Positions 12,677 through 27,600 of a stretch of DNA of 64,000 nt are shown here, one piece after another (position 1 is the first letter of the stretch; each line of letters opens with the position of its first letter). Below the pieces are notes generated by a model. That model saw only the letters and a program-made list of their open reading frames with translations, was not told where the DNA came from and searched no databases. This stretch comes from Eopsaltria australis (taxonomy: Eukaryota > Chordata > Aves > Passeriformes > Petroicidae), in contig JAVTVJ010000070.1 of assembly GCA_034509425.1 (NCBI GenBank), positions 2,294,001 through 2,358,000 on the forward strand, in the 5' to 3' direction. The position numbers and the translations under genes are program-made.

Positions 12677-15600
12677 GTGAGTCTCGGCGGAACAGAGCCC
12701 TCCGGGGCGGTGCGGGGGTCCCGTCCCTGCCGCCAGGGGCTGAGCTCACCCCTCGGGGAGGGCGAGCCGGCGCAGGGACAGCGTGAGTTGGGGCGGCGGG
12801 TGCCCGGCGCGGGGAGAGCCCGAGGCGGGGAGAGCCCGAGGCGGGGAGAGCCCGAGGCGGGGAGAGCCCGAGGGGAGCCGCGGCCCGGGGCACGGGCGGT
12901 GAGAGGAGCGCGGTGAGCGCTGCCCGGCGCCCGCTGCCTGTGGCGGCCCCGCGCTCGGCCGGGGAGCGCGGCGTGTCCCGGCCCGGCCCGCGGGGCGTCC
13001 TCGCCCTGCGCCCCGTCCTCCATCCCGGGCCGCGATCCCGTTGGCTTTCCTTATGGATGGGATGTTGGCGGCCGCTTTCCCCTCCTGATAGCTTTAGACG
13101 TTTCGCGGTCAGGTAGCTGGCTGACAACTGCGTTAAGTTAGACCCATCGAGCTTTATTGGTTGTTTGAGGTATTTTTGTGTGTCCTACCCTGCTGGCCGT
13201 CCCCCCACCCCGGTCGGGCTCCAGCCGCTGCCTCCCGGGGACAAGCGGGACGGTGCGAGCCGGGACCGGCATCGCCACCCCCGTCCTGGAGGCAGCCGGA
13301 GTGCGGGAGCCGCCTCCAGCAGGACACACCCTGGGACTCGGCTTCCAGCAGAGCTCCGGATCCACCGAGAGCCGCTTAAAATTGGATCCGCTAAAATATT
13401 TCTGCAGCTTTGCAAACACGGCATTCATTCACTTAAAGTGAGCATTTTCTATTGCAGCAGTTGTGGCTTGCTTAGCTGTTCATATATCTCTCTGGGTAAA
13501 GTTAATTAGCCTCCGAAGAAAAGAAACTTTTCGTGCAAATTATAAATGATGTTTGGGTCAGCCTAAGAGATTTAGCACAGGTCTTGCTCACCTTTATAAT
13601 CTGGCTTCTGTTTTCTAAAGAACCTCATGGCTTTGTCACACAGGACTAAGCAGGTGGTACAAATATTTCGGCAAAATCAGAATGTTTAGGAAACATTTTA
13701 TGTCATCTATAAAATAGGGAGATAAAATAAGCCGGAGACACATGCTCATTGAAACTAACTGAAAAAATAGGCTTCCAGGATAGCTAAAATCTGCCTTAAA
13801 CAAAGACACTTAAAAGAGGCAATATTGACTGCAAATGCGTTTGTACGTAAAGGAATACAGTGGGAAATTTGCGTTCATGATGCTTGTGAATGAGAGCCTT
13901 TCTGGCAAGTGTTGTGTATGTGCTGTCCCAATGGATGCATGGCTGAAGTTGCCTGCCGAAGTAAATAGATCTGTGGCTCAGTTCTCGGAATTTTTAGAAG
14001 TCAGTATTAAGACTGCAGCATCAGACTGTTATTTAAGCTAATTTTCTGAATACATCTCTACAGCTACTATGATGGGAGCTCCTGTTCATTAAACAGGAAC
14101 TTCTTATGATACAAAATTTGGATAATTTCTTGTTTTGTAGATTTGATGAAAAACAGTATCAGATTCTGGTTAGCTGGATAGTGATATATGTACATGTGAA
14201 TCTTTTACCTACTCTGACTAGTAAGATGAGTAAACACACACGTGTGTTAAAAATTTAGATCAATAAATATGTTTTGCTAATGTATATTCGGGTCAGCAAC
14301 TGTGTTACTTCCCTAGGTCTTGAGTGAATTCTTCTGGATGAGTATCTATTGGCTAGTGAGAGAATGTAAAATTTTACCTGTACTCAATTCTTGAGTCACT
14401 TTTTTCTTCAGTTTCTCACCCGTGTGTTTTATTTCTACAGTCTCTCAGAACAGTCTCCCATTGCTAAAACAAACAAACAAACAAAAAAGTATTGCTTTGA
14501 TAAACTAGCAGTAAAATCCAAAATTTTTGTGGTAGGTATTTGCATGCCAGCAAACCTTTATTTTTACTTTCCCTTTTCTTCTAGACTTAATTTAGTGCAT
14601 GCTACTGCAGTTACGGTGCTGTCAATTTAGTTAAGTACATCTGAGCACTGGCCAGAAATCTGTATTTTTCAATCCCAGTTACATGTTTTGCAGAGCACAG
14701 TTATAGCAGTTTACTAACAAAACAGTAGCAATTTGCTTGAAAGACTGTTCTACTTCCAATATCTCCTTAAGCAGCAGGGGAAATATGTATACATTTGAAT
14801 GAGTTTATTAATTGCTTCTAAAAAACTTCCAAATGCCCACAGAGAAATGAATCCTGAATGGTTTGTTCCAGTGTGCTCTGCTGGAGCATTGTATTCCAAC
14901 TGAAAAGACAAAGTAAAAACTATGCATTTAAAAGCACTGTTGAATTGTTCATGTTGAATACTTTAAAAGATTTTCTTCAAAAAGACTTTTCTACATAATT
15001 GTGTTGTTTGTGCCATTTTATATTGTCCTTAGGGCAGGCTATGCCTGAGTAGAGCAATTTCATATTCAAGAAATACTTGCAAGTATAAAACACAGACTTC
15101 TTCAGAGCAGGAAAATAATTTTTGTCAGCATTTTTACATAGCAGCATGAGTGAACTTTATGAATCTTAATGCAGCTCTGGACAAAAGACAAGTATTATGT
15201 GTAAATGTATCAAGGTACTGGGTAGAGGTCATAGCTAAACACCATGAGTTTCTGGGTGGTTCAAGGCACAACGTAGTACCTGCCCATGCCCCAAAGACTG
15301 TGAAAACGAAATGATCTGGTATTTACTTTAAAGTAGAAGCAAGAGTTCATGGACTGAAACAGAATTACTGTTATACTTAAAGGTATTGAATATGTCTGGC
15401 AGCATTCATGTGAATGAGCTAGATGAGACAGTCAACCAGACAGAGGGTAATAGCAATTAATGTTAAAATTATTTTCTAAAGAAATAACCATATGTTCCAT
15501 GTAAACAAATTCATATGTGTAATAAAAATAATAAATTTTACTTTACATATATTTCATCTTTAAGCCTCTGGGTGCTTTTCTCTTTGATTACTTTTTGCTC

Positions 15601-18600
15601 TTAATGGAAGAGCTGATTCAGGAACACACCAGCTAGACTTGTACTAGGTGCTAAAAATTTCATAAGAGCATATTTGTTTTCCTTCCTATGGCTGCCAGTC
15701 ATTTCTCAAGTGAAAAGTTTGGAAACCTGAAGAACAGTGTTTCTCTTTGAAAAGAGGAAGATCAGAACTGTGTGTTTGCCTCTCATCATACTCATTCTAC
15801 TCCAGGTCCAGATTGAGTGACCATCCCATGTAGTCCTGCTTTCCAGTTTAAAACTGTGAATGTCCTGTAATAAAGGCAAAACCATGGATGTCTTACTCTG
15901 ACTCTTGTCTGAGAATCCCATGTGACTTTTTAACACTGGAGCTTTGCTCATAACGCGTTTCTCTCCTTTTGCAATAATTCTCCATTTCTTCATGCATCCA
16001 GATGTAATTGTACCTTCTTTCCCTGTCACATTCTCTTGACTCTTACTATGATAAAAAGCTTTGATGTGCAGCTTTCTGCTCCCTTTTAGCTCAACCAGCT
16101 GCTTGCACTCCTGGCCTGTGAAAGGGTTTCTGAGGCATTTCCCTGCCCTAGCAATTCTCCTTAGAGCTGTTCCTGACAGATGTTCTGCATCCTCAGCCAG
16201 TTGTTCATTTTACCCATAACAGCTTGTGGTGGCTACACTCACCCCTGTCAGGTGTTGTGGTGAGAGCTGTGGGTAGTTCAGCTATTGGATGACTCCTTCT
16301 TGAGGCCTGTGTCTCGTAGGCTTGCAGCACCTCGCTTCTTCCCTCTGCTATGTGCAGCTGGCACGCTCCTTCTGGGATCCTCAAGCCAGCTGCATCTGCC
16401 CTGTGATGTTACAGAGCAGAGAGGCAGAACCTTGGCATGTGCCATTTGACTGGAGCTTGTGATCAGAGGAATATCATTGGAAGTCACAGCATTGGCCCAG
16501 TGCCCTCTCCCTGCCACAGTGGCATCTGCCATCTCAGAGTCAGGTGGTCTGAGATGGTGGGAGGCAGTGGTGAGAGGCACTTGTGTTACCTGTGATAAGG
16601 TGTACAAGACTTGCCGAAATGGCATTGGCAGCTTGGTCAGCATTCTCTGCCCTTCTAGCTCCTCATGTGGTTACTAATCCAGATGGGAATCTGGATAGAA
16701 TCAGTGTTGCAGTGGGCAGGTGGGGATAGAGAACACAGGGTGATGTTACCTCCCTGCAGCAGCAGTGCTGTGACCATCACTCCAAAACAGTGTCTTGCTG
16801 GAGAGGACAGCATCTTCCCTATCCTCGTGTTTGAGGCTGGTGCTTTACCAAGGAGCTCAGACTGTTTTGTTTTGTGTTCACCTTTTCACTAAGGACAGAG
16901 TAAAACTACTGGTTTGGAGCTGATTTAGTGTAATTGTTTTATGAGAAGTGCCTGTCCACGTGTGCTTTGTGAGGCATCAGGATTCACTTTAGTTATCCAG
17001 GGCTTTGTGCTGGCTCTGTACTGCCTTCCTCACCATTGCCCTGCTATGGAAAGCAGGAGAGAGGACTTTGCAAAGGGTCAGGAGGATATTGGAGTAATTG
17101 AACCAGCCGGTGATAACCTGCTTATTTCACTGCAAGATGCAAGTTTCAGCTGCTGTGTTAATAAGACCACATGAAGAGGAGGTCAAGTGAAAAAGGCAGG
17201 GTTGTAATTTATAATAGGATTCTTAAATACTTAACAAGAGTGCACAAAGCTTGAAATAATAGCTCTTACATGCTTTTTATAATACAAAGAGAGAAAATTC
17301 ATGTGTGGAATGAGTTATTTGGTATATTAGATTATAAGCAAGTAAATGTCTGAAGTCAAATGCAGTGCTTGTCTTTTACGCTTTTGAACCTGTACTGTTT
17401 TCAGCTTTGTGACTCTTGTCACAGGCTGGAATTCAGTTTGCTGAGGCTGAGAAAATTCGAATGGTGTCATGCTACACCTGAGAACTGTAACATACTGTGG
17501 GATTTGGAAATGAGATATAAAAGAGAGACCTCCTCTAAAATCTAGGGCCAGTCTTACAAGGCTTTTTAACTTTGACAGTTTCGCAGCCATGAGGATATAA
17601 AATGCGGAATATGCTAAAACAAAGACATCTAACCCTAAATCATGTTTTAAAATTCTTGTTCCATTTTTTTCTCCTGTATCTTATTTTCACAGGGCTTGTG
17701 GTATGAGCCCTACAAAGAAGCACAAGTATAATCTGAGTCTGCTCTCTGTTCTAAAGTGCGCTACTGGAAAGTTGAGTTTGCTGATGCTGTACTGATATGC
17801 CTTGCTGACTAGAGAAATGAGTGGAACTTTTGAGGTGCTTTGCTTAGGCCATGCATGTGCTGCTTGAAGGATGTGGCATAACCTTGGCTGAAGATTGCAG
17901 AGGTTTTGAAGGAATGTTGCCGTATTTAGAAATTTATGTATCAATTAGTAGCTTGTTTTAGTGCAATACTGAAATTTGGATTTAGAAAGAATGTACTCAA
18001 CCCTTAATTTAGAAAGTGTTTTCAGGGTAAAATTAATTCTTTCTTTCTAAATAGAAAATACCTCTTGAGGTAATAGATAAATATGAGGTCTGGGCAGGCT
18101 AGTTTTAGTTGATTTTATTTGTATCTCATAGAAATTCAGAGTTGTAATGCCAAATTTTATATATGTAGTGTATTGTAGTCATATCACTGCTGTCTAAACT
18201 GGGTCTTTTGGCTGCTGCATGCTCTAAACCCATCTTTTGTGAGAAATGGTGAGAAAGGACTGACAAATATGGATTTTAGTATCAGCTGTCACACTGACCT
18301 TCTTCAAAATCTTTCAAAATTATGTAAGTGGATTTGTTTGATTCTTTAGGACAGAGGTAATATTACTTAGCCATCTTTGAGGTCCATGGACCAAAATCAT
18401 ATCTAGCTAGGCTATCATCATTACACTTCTACATCCATGCTGTGGTTAAGTGTTGCAGGTGAGTAATTGTAAAAGACATATTTAGCAAGGGCTTTTATTG
18501 TATTTTAGCAGTGAATCTCCCTTTTCTTTCTCTTGTGCTGTCTCTCATTCCCTCTTTCACTTCGTACAAAGAAATAGAACAGCCACAGTGAGGATCTTGT

Positions 18601-21600
18601 TGCAAATGTTCTTACTGAAAAGTGTAAAACAAGTGCAAGAATGCAACAATTATGAAGTGATACTTCCTGAAGTGCTGTCCTACCATAACGATAAAGTTCT
18701 TATAGTGTCTTCAATTTTACCTCTCTCGCTTGGAAACATTTTACCTTTTCTCCATTTATAGGATTTAAAATTGCCAGATGATAAAAAGGGCTTCTAAAAG
18801 GCTGTTCTTGTTAATTAATTACTTCTGTGTAAGATTTCTTGTACTTTTTGATCCTTTGTTACTTATTCCAGCAAAATGTTATTGTGTTTTAACTGTGTGT
18901 ATATTATTCATTATATATTCATTAATTCATGTATATTCATTAATTGTGTGTACATTAATGGCATGTGGTTGACGGCATGATAAAGTGAAAGATCCAGTAT
19001 TGAATCCCCAAGCAGACAAGGAAGATCCCACTGCTAATAGTTGCATAAAATACTAGGATTTTTTGTATTCTCTTCACATTACCTGTCATGTTTTCTTATG
19101 TAAGCTGGTTGTTGAAAAATATCTCATGCTTGTAACTAAAACACCAGTCTTTTATAGCAACCAAATAATAATATAGCAGTAAAGTTTATAAAGACAGGTT
19201 TTGAGAGAAAAGGAAAAGTCATGGTTGTGTGTGTGTATCCCATGGCCAGATAAAATTACTTCTCTCATTTACTCTGCTCTCCAGCTAACAGGCTTTCAGA
19301 TGCTTAGGAGCTATGTAGTCAGGGATATTGGCACAGCTCTTGGGATATTGATACAGCTCTTGGATATTTTTTTTACACCTTTGCATTTCTAGTCACTGAA
19401 AGAGAATCCAAGGAGCTCAGAGAAGCAGGTTGGGGGTATAAAGAACAGAAGGAGGTCTGAAGACTTGTGTCATTTCCAGAAATGAAAGGCAATGATGTCT
19501 TGCACAGTCAGTTCCTTCTGAAGCAAGGAGTGCTGTCAGGAAGAATGCTTACCTCTGCGTTTTTTTGCTGGTCTTCTAGGGTTTGGTTTCTGTAAAGTTG
19601 TCCTACTCTCACCACTAATGTACTTTAGCCTGCAATTAGCCTTGCTGTCCACCAAGAACGTAATGAAATGCACAGGAACTAGAGCTCTAGTGGTGCTTTA
19701 AGCAGAGAGAGACCTAAAGCTACACTCGGTAAACATTCTTGACATTCATACAAGTGTGAAGTGCCTATAGATACGGTGTTGATTTTCCCAGTGAAAAGTG
19801 TTTGCACAAAATGTTTACATAGCAGGCAGCACAGTTTATTTTTCTGTGCTTTCTTTCTGAAAGGGATACTTCTGTTTGTTGATCAGTGACATTGTTAAGA
19901 CCAGATCCTCTGCAATCTTTTTCTTCCTCTATTGCAAACCATTCTTTATGTTTTTTCTTTGCATTTATGCTGTCTGATTTCTCTCTGGGTTTTGCATTAA
20001 CTTGTGAAATACCCTTCCTCTTTAGCCATCCAAACACAGAAGTTGTCTCTCTTTAGTGCCTGTGCCACACTCTCAAATTGCATTTAATAATTGTCTAATA
20101 ATTAAAGTTACTAACATATAAATTGTAAGTAAAACATATAGTATGAATTTAAAAGGCTGTATGATTCATATTCTGTAAATATTTATAAATGGTAGTTGAA
20201 GGGAGTTAATGCTTTCTATGTTTGCTTCTTCAGTAAAGAGTTAGGTTTTTCGGTGTTCACCTGTTTGTTCAGTTATCTTTTCACCAGTTTCCTCACAAGG
20301 AAATTGCCTTGCCACCAGGGTGGGACTAAGGTGATGCAGGTTTGTGGTTACCAAAAGGTGGCTCATAACCCTCCAAAAGTTCTGAAATATTTCTACATAG
20401 TTGCCTTGGAATAACTGTTTTCTTTGTGCTTTATGTGGATTTAGTAGTTACTTGTCTAGCTGATACTGGCTCAGGCATTTTAGGTGCTTATCTAATTCCT
20501 TTTTCTATGTTTCTCACTGGAATTTAAAAGTTCTTAAATGCACAGCATAGGTTTCAGGTCATGCCAAGACAGATTTTTAGAGGATGATACGGAGCAAATG
20601 TGTCCAGTTAGAAGACCTTCTGAAGGCCTTGGATACTTTATATTATTTCTCTGGTGCATGCTAAATTTTCATTAAAAAGTGATCAGAGATAGTTGTATTT
20701 AAACACTTGCAGATTTTTCTTAGAGACGAATAAAATATATGTACATTACAGAGTTAGAGGGACAATTATGCCAGGAACAGAAGATTGTCTTGTGCTCAAA
20801 GTATTTTGGGTAGATGGCAGCTATTAACTTATTATTGTGGGAGGAAGGAATCAAAGTCATAATCAGAGAGAATGATGTTTGCCATGTCATTACCTAACCA
20901 GTGCTGTGCACTATTATGTGCATATGAAGAACCAGTTAAGCCACGTGCTCTTGCGAGAGAAAATCCTTCAGTCATGTAGTGGGACACGTAGTTCAGAACT
21001 CTGATAACAAAGAAAAGATGATGTAAAGAAGGAGCAATTACTTGAATAGCCTGACTGATTTAAAAAAAAAAAAAAAGGCTGCTGAACAATGTAATTCATA
21101 CATTCATATAAACTGAATCACAATGCAGACTTGAAGACTTAAATAAGGTCTTTGCTTAAGAGCTAAATAACAGATATTATCAGGAAACTAGAAATCAAAT
21201 ACTAGAGGTGGAGGAAAAATGTGTTCTCTTGGTTTTAAATTGCTTCAGAAAACAGAGAAGCATAGATAATCAGCAATATAAATAAACCGTGCAGTAAGCA
21301 CAAGGAATAAAGAAGAGTGTGTAATGATAACAGTTTGTACTCATTTGGAAGAGGCTCAAAGATGGGAACCAGATTTAGACCTAGATCCAGAATTAGAAGG
21401 CTTCTCAGTTGTGTCCAGTTCTGCACAGAAATATGGAGCATGGACATGTCCTGAAAAGGGAGACGCAGCATTTTGGTCATAGTTGTGTGCTGTGCGTGGG
21501 ACTCAAGGATGGGGAGGGTAAGAAGAGAGAAAAATTTTAACAATTAAGTTGAGTAGGGATGAAGATGTGAATGAAAGTTGTTAGCAGAGATGCAAGTATT

Positions 21601-24600
21601 GGAATTCTGGTTTATATCAGAAAAGTATATTGTGTTATGTCCATCCTGCAACAGCTTCTTCAATAAAACATTCTTACTTAAGGTAGTAGAAGAGTGAAGA
21701 GAAGACAAGGACTGTCTTGTGCTCATTTTCTAGACCTTTTAAGGTAGTGGAGTTAAAATAGGCATTATTTCACACTGGGTGATCTGTAAAGATTTTAGAT
21801 TGGAGGTTTGAATGATATTCTTGTCACTTGAGTGTGGTCTAATGTAACCTCAGTGGCATAGCAACTCATGCCATGTGCTTAGCTAAACTGAATGCCTCCC
21901 TCTCTTACCCATTGGCCTGCCATTGCCTGTGCCAACAGCAGCTGTCATAGAAGCTCACCCTCTGGTTCAGGGCTTACCTTCACAGCTGATCTTCAAGGGA
22001 AAAAAAAAGCCCACACTCTGCCTGTGTCAGCTGCCATTTCTGCTGGTATTTGAGGGTGAATTGGGGACCTCGAATATTGAAACTGTATGGTGTGGCTGGA
22101 AGTGCCAGTCTCTGTCTCCTGGTCCAGTAAATAGCCCCTCTTCATGAAGCATGGTCTTGGTGTCCCCAGGATGGCTGCATGGGGCATACCACCTGTTTCT
22201 ATGGGAAATAACACAGACAGTCAGGGCCCTAAACCCCAGGTGCCTCCACTCAGAGCCCCACTAAGCAAACACATTTCTTTGTAATGGCATTTTACACAAC
22301 ACTGAGTGGGCAAAGCCACAAAGTTAATGATGCCAAAAACTCTGAAGGCCTTAACATGGAGCTTAACACTAGGAGCAGAATAGTAAGTGCTTCATTTCAC
22401 AGCTCAAGATGCTGGCAAAAAAGCTTGTGGGAAAAACAAATGAAACTTGGAGCTGGACAGGTCCAGATAGATGGTGCTATTCTGACTGAGAAGTGTCTTG
22501 TGTGGCCTGTGTGCAGAGAATTACTGTCACACTAATTCCAAATTCCTGGTTTATTAGAGCAACCCACTGCAGCAAGGCTTCCTGGCTGCAACGCAGTGCA
22601 TTCGCAGGAAGTGAAGTGGCACCCACATAAGCTGTTTGCCAGTATATTTAAAGGAAATACATATATTTCAAATATATTTAAAGTATATCTATTTCCTTTA
22701 AAAAATAAAATTTTTCTCATCTTGAATATAGGGCCTGTGCAACAAAATACATGGCCATTGTCTCTATTAAAATGCATTGTTTTCAAATAATATTCATATA
22801 AATGAGCTTTATTTATATTGGTTTTAAATAGGCCTACAACTGTCTTGCAGGTAGATGCATCCAAGAGTAGGTCAAATTTATTTAGGGAAGACTAGCGGAA
22901 GTTTCCACTGTCATATGACTCACACCCCCCACCCCCCCCCCCACGCCATTAGGAAGGCAAAAGTGCACTGGTGCAAAGTAGCTAGTCTTAATTATGAAGG
23001 GATTAAGGGGTGAAGCAGGTGGTGCTTAAAAAATGGGGGGCTGGGAGGGAGGAGGACACAGCACACAAGACACGTCTGCCCTGAGAACTGTGTTGATTTA
23101 CTGCCTCGTCTGGGTGGCCATGAGCTTTTGCATAACGTAACATAAAAAGTTAAGACAAACACTGGGAAAAGGAACTGTACCTTTCTCTTGACTTAGGGAG
23201 TGATGTCAGCTCTGGGGTCTCCAACTTTAGAAAGGCATGGAGGGCCATAGAGATAATGAGAGAGCTGGAGCACCTGCCCTAAGAGAACAGGTTGAGAGAG
23301 TTAGTGTTGTTCAGCTTGTTTGAGGAGACCTTACAGCACCTTCCAGTACTTCAAGGGGTCTACAAGAGAACTGGAGAGGGACTTGTTTCAAGGACATGCC
23401 CCTTGTAGTGGCAGAACAAGGAGAAATGGCTTTAAACTGACAGAGAGTAGGTTTAGATTAAATACTAGGAAGAAATTATTTACAGTGAGGGTGGTGAGAC
23501 AAAGGAACAGGTTACCCAGAGAAGTTGTAGATGCCCCATCATTGGAAAGTTGGATGGGGCTTTGATCAACACTGGTCTAATGGAAGGTGTCCTTGCCCAC
23601 GGCAGGGTGATTGGAACTAGAGGATCTTTTTAGTCCCTTCCAACTCAGACTATTCTATGATTTATTGTTGCTAATTTGTAATTATGCTGCCTACAAAGCT
23701 TAGTCACAGATTATAGATATTTTGTGCCAAACAGTATGCAATAAGGCAGTCCTGGTCCTTTAAAACCGTGGTCTTCACTCTACCAGCGTGAGAGTTTGAT
23801 CACAGAGGGGGAAGATAATATGTCCCTTTTCTCCCAGCATTCCTAAAGATGTAATTTAGTATATGTACCAATATAGAGACATTTATTCTGTATTAAAACA
23901 ACAGGAGTAATGAATTTGAGCCTGAAGATAATAAAGAATCTATCATGTACCCATTTATAATTGTTTCCTGTGTGTTTTCCCTAGTACATGTATAGGACCA
24001 AAAATGACACATCTGCCTTACATGTTGAAATAGCTGAAATGGGGTGAGGAAAGCAAGCAACCTGCTGGCTGCAGCACAATTTTCCTCATCTTTAAATTAC
24101 ACTTTTAAAGGTCTTGTTAGTTATGTGTTCTGTGATCTAAAGGACACAAATCATGACTACATGAAGAATTTATTTTGTAATTTAAAAAATATCATTTTAT
24201 TACTTCTTGCAGTACAGATATATTGTTGGAAGTTAATTGAGGAGGCTTGTGGGTTTAATTATACTGCAGTTAGATTGCTGTCTAATTATATTCTTTTGCA
24301 CCTGGCTTTAGAAAAGTACAATAAACTGATTCATTCTTAGGAGAGAAAGGTTATTAAATCCTGCCATTAAGTTTCAGTGATTTTGATCCAGTGAAGCAGA
24401 TGTGTGATCTTAATTATACAATTGATGGGATTGCCGTCACTTCTACCTACTGAGGATGGGACCCCAGGTGCCTCTCTATTCAGAGATAAGAAAAATGTAC
24501 TTTCATGTATTTTTAGTATGAAAGGGTGGGTTTAAGTAATGTGACTGACAACTTCCACCTCTGACTGCCAGCATTTCCATGTCATAGCTCTTATCTTCCC

Positions 24601-27600
24601 CTACGTTGCTTTTTCTCTAGTTTGATTATATATGCATTATTCTTTCATTTGTTTTATGCTGTATGTTACAGTTTCTAGAGTACCTTATTTGTAGAGAACA
24701 AGTCCCTTTTGTGATGCAGTGTCATCCACTTTCTCATTCCCTATTACTCCATTGTGACTTCATCTTTTTACTTTTTTTTTCTCTGTTCTTCCTAAAGAAA
24801 AAGAGATGACAACTCTTCTACTTGAGGCATTTTTTCTTACCATTGACCTCACAGAAAGTTGTGCAGCATGATCAATAGAAAGCACAGAAAGTGGTACAGT
24901 GCTGTCATCACTTTCAGTTTGACATAATCTTCTACTGTCTTTAAACTGTTACATTTCACAACAATTGCTTTGTTTTTCCATAGCTACGGCTTGAAAATGT
25001 TACCTTTGACTCGTCCAGGCATTCAGGATTATTATTCTATACAAAGAGAGCTTGCTGTAGGGTAAAATGTGTAAGATCATCCTTGCATTCCTGGACATTT
25101 CAGGTAATTATTTTGCTTGGAAGATCAGTTCCCAGGTTGAAATCTTAGGTTGAAGTAAGTGATATGTATTTTTTTTAACTGTTATTGCTATTCTCACTTT
25201 TATCCATTGTGTTTCCATCTTTGGGATGATTATGAAACTCCTTATCAATGTGTGTGGTTTCTTAGTGAAGCGGTCAGGCTGTTGAGTCTCTTGTCTGCCA
25301 GTTTTTTGTGTGTAGATTGACTCTTTTCACTGGAATAGATTGGCAGCTGTATAAGCAGTTTCTGGGGGGAAAATAAGGTAGAGACATCCTCAAAGTATGA
25401 TTAATTTATTTTTATTATACTAAAACAGAGAAAAGAATCAGCACAATACAACTGGTTGTTTATCCAGGAGCTTCCTGTAAAAGCATTCCTTTGTTTGGAA
25501 ATCTGCCAATCTGTCTCATAGCTATGGATAGATTTGCTTAGTGCTTGTGTTTTCAGGGGTTAAGAGATGGAAGGGAAAGCCTTAATAAAGTCAGTAATAA
25601 GCCGCTCCAGGATGACCAGGGACACCTACTCTGAGATTTTAGACTACATCCTAGAACTCTTGAACACCCCAAAGCTGTACTCCCTCCCTCTCTGTGACAC
25701 TTCCCCCAACCCAAAGCTCAGTAGAGAAAGGGAATGAGGACACTTGCCCATCCATCTCTCTCTTCCAAGGAGCATACTCAGAGCAAAAAGAAGAATGAGC
25801 CCACATGATTGCAAAAAGTAGAACCTACATTCTTCTGTAATACTTATGTTTTTAATCTACATCACCTGTGCATCTTGAATATTTCCCTCTCTGAACCAAG
25901 GTGAATCCAGCCTCTGAGTTTGTTTTTCAATCATAATTTCAAAAGCAACCTTATATTCTGCGTTCTAAATCCTTTAGGAGAATGGCAGGCTGTATGTAAT
26001 TGTTAGGCTCAAGCCTAGCAAGTTCAAGACAAGTTCAGACTTGTTAGAACCAGACACAGAAGGCAAGATCTTCCTTCAGTAGTTTGTTTTCTAGGTGAAA
26101 TAAATGATAACGTATTTTCCTATTTAGAGCTTCCCATAATAACTTTGTAGTGGAAAAAATGGTATGGAAAGCCTTGCAACTTCTTGTAGCTTTTTCTGAT
26201 CAATTTAGTTATTTAGTACATGCTTCTCCCCTTCTCCCCCTCTTAATCTCTATATCTGGCATTAAGACTACATTATAAAGAAGATCAAAGACACTAATGC
26301 AGTGTCTGGACAGTTCCTTTGTTCTACTTACCCCTTCATCCCTTTGAAGACTTAATTGCAATTTGAATTTGTAAACAAGTGTTTTCCAAATTTAAATAAG
26401 GAACTAATGACATGGCAAAAGAAGCTGTAGCAAGTCGTTTTGCTTTCTAGAAGGGTTATGTAATTTGTTTTCTCACTATTTGATGTGAATAGATAACAAG
26501 GTAGGTATGGTATTTTTAATTGGCTGGAAAACAAAAAAGCAGAGCAGTAAAAGCACTTCAATTCTTAAATGTTTTCTTAAAACAAAGGATCATCTTTATA
26601 TTTCCCTGAATGAATGTTAGAAAATGTGCACGAACAGAAATTTGCTGTTCTTTAATTTTGCTGTCATTATGGTTAATTCAACAGACATCAGCACCTATAG
26701 TGTAAGCTTTTCCTTTTATTGGGTTTTCTGGGGGGGTTGGGGTTGTTTTTCTTTTTTAAACCATCAACATACAAGAAATAGTCTGATACTGCTCTAGAAC
26801 ATGGGTCTGAGATGAATACAGAGAAAATACATAAAAAGCACTAATTAAAACATCTTTATGTAGTTAATCTTTAGATACCTGAGTAAGTCTAAAAATCTGT
26901 CATGGATTTTGTCATTGTATTATTTGGTTATTTTAAATTTGCAGAATAGTTACAGATCCTTAAGATTCTAAGTGGCTTATTTAATTTGTCATCCCTGCAA
27001 TTCTATTGGCAAACATATGCACAGGTATTGATCAATGCTGAAACAGTTTCTTGCATTAAATCAGATTTGACAGCAGACTGTAGAATTAGGGTCACTAATC
27101 TTAGCCACAACTACCATGAACTTTGGGAGAAAACTCAAAAATGCCCATTTCAGCACACTGGAACTCCTTGTATGGTTGTTGTATTATCTTGTCACATGAA
27201 TCTTTCAGAACACAATAAATGTGTTCCCCCAGCTGTCCACCTCCTACTTTTTTCTATATAAATCTCCTAATACAAAGGGCTTTCTGCTCACTTGTTTCAA
27301 CTTGGATCATTCTGTATGACTTGCAGTTCCTAGTTACTGATAGTCCCATACTTTTAATGTTTCATTCATATTTTATCTAATTATATGTGACAGTAAGTAC
27401 TAAAACTTTCTTTAAAGCAGAAGCCAAACAGCTTTTTGTATTGATTCAAACGCACTATATTATTTCCCATACTTTATGGGGGCAGAGTTCATTGTTATTT
27501 TGCAGTAACATATGTCCAGAGAATCATTAGTTTGCCTAGCTGTGGAGGATAAATGAGTTACACAGGAGTATATTATTAGTGAAATTTCCTGTAGCAACAG

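Larger units (their letters stand above)
12275..13395. promoter_or_regulatory. CpG island with the TPD52L1 promoter, 5' UTR and first exon
   Basis: GC and CpG density rise abruptly at about 12275 and fall again by about 13395, in an otherwise AT-rich window. The island contains GC-box-like GGGGCGGG runs and the first coding exon at 12658-12676. I see no TATA box at a suitable place, so a dispersed CpG-island promoter is likely. The transcription start is probably between about 12390 and 12640. Confidence 0.8.

Noticed and set aside
12373..13127. Long open frames on the minus strand across the CpG island (216 and 178 codons).
   Set aside because: Very high GC removes stop codons in every frame; the products are Arg/Pro/Ala-rich with no family signature, and the real first exon lies on the + strand here.
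16278..16643. A 121-codon minus-strand open frame, considered as a retrocopy.
   Set aside because: No recognisable domain or gene, and another open frame overlaps it on the + strand; most likely chance.
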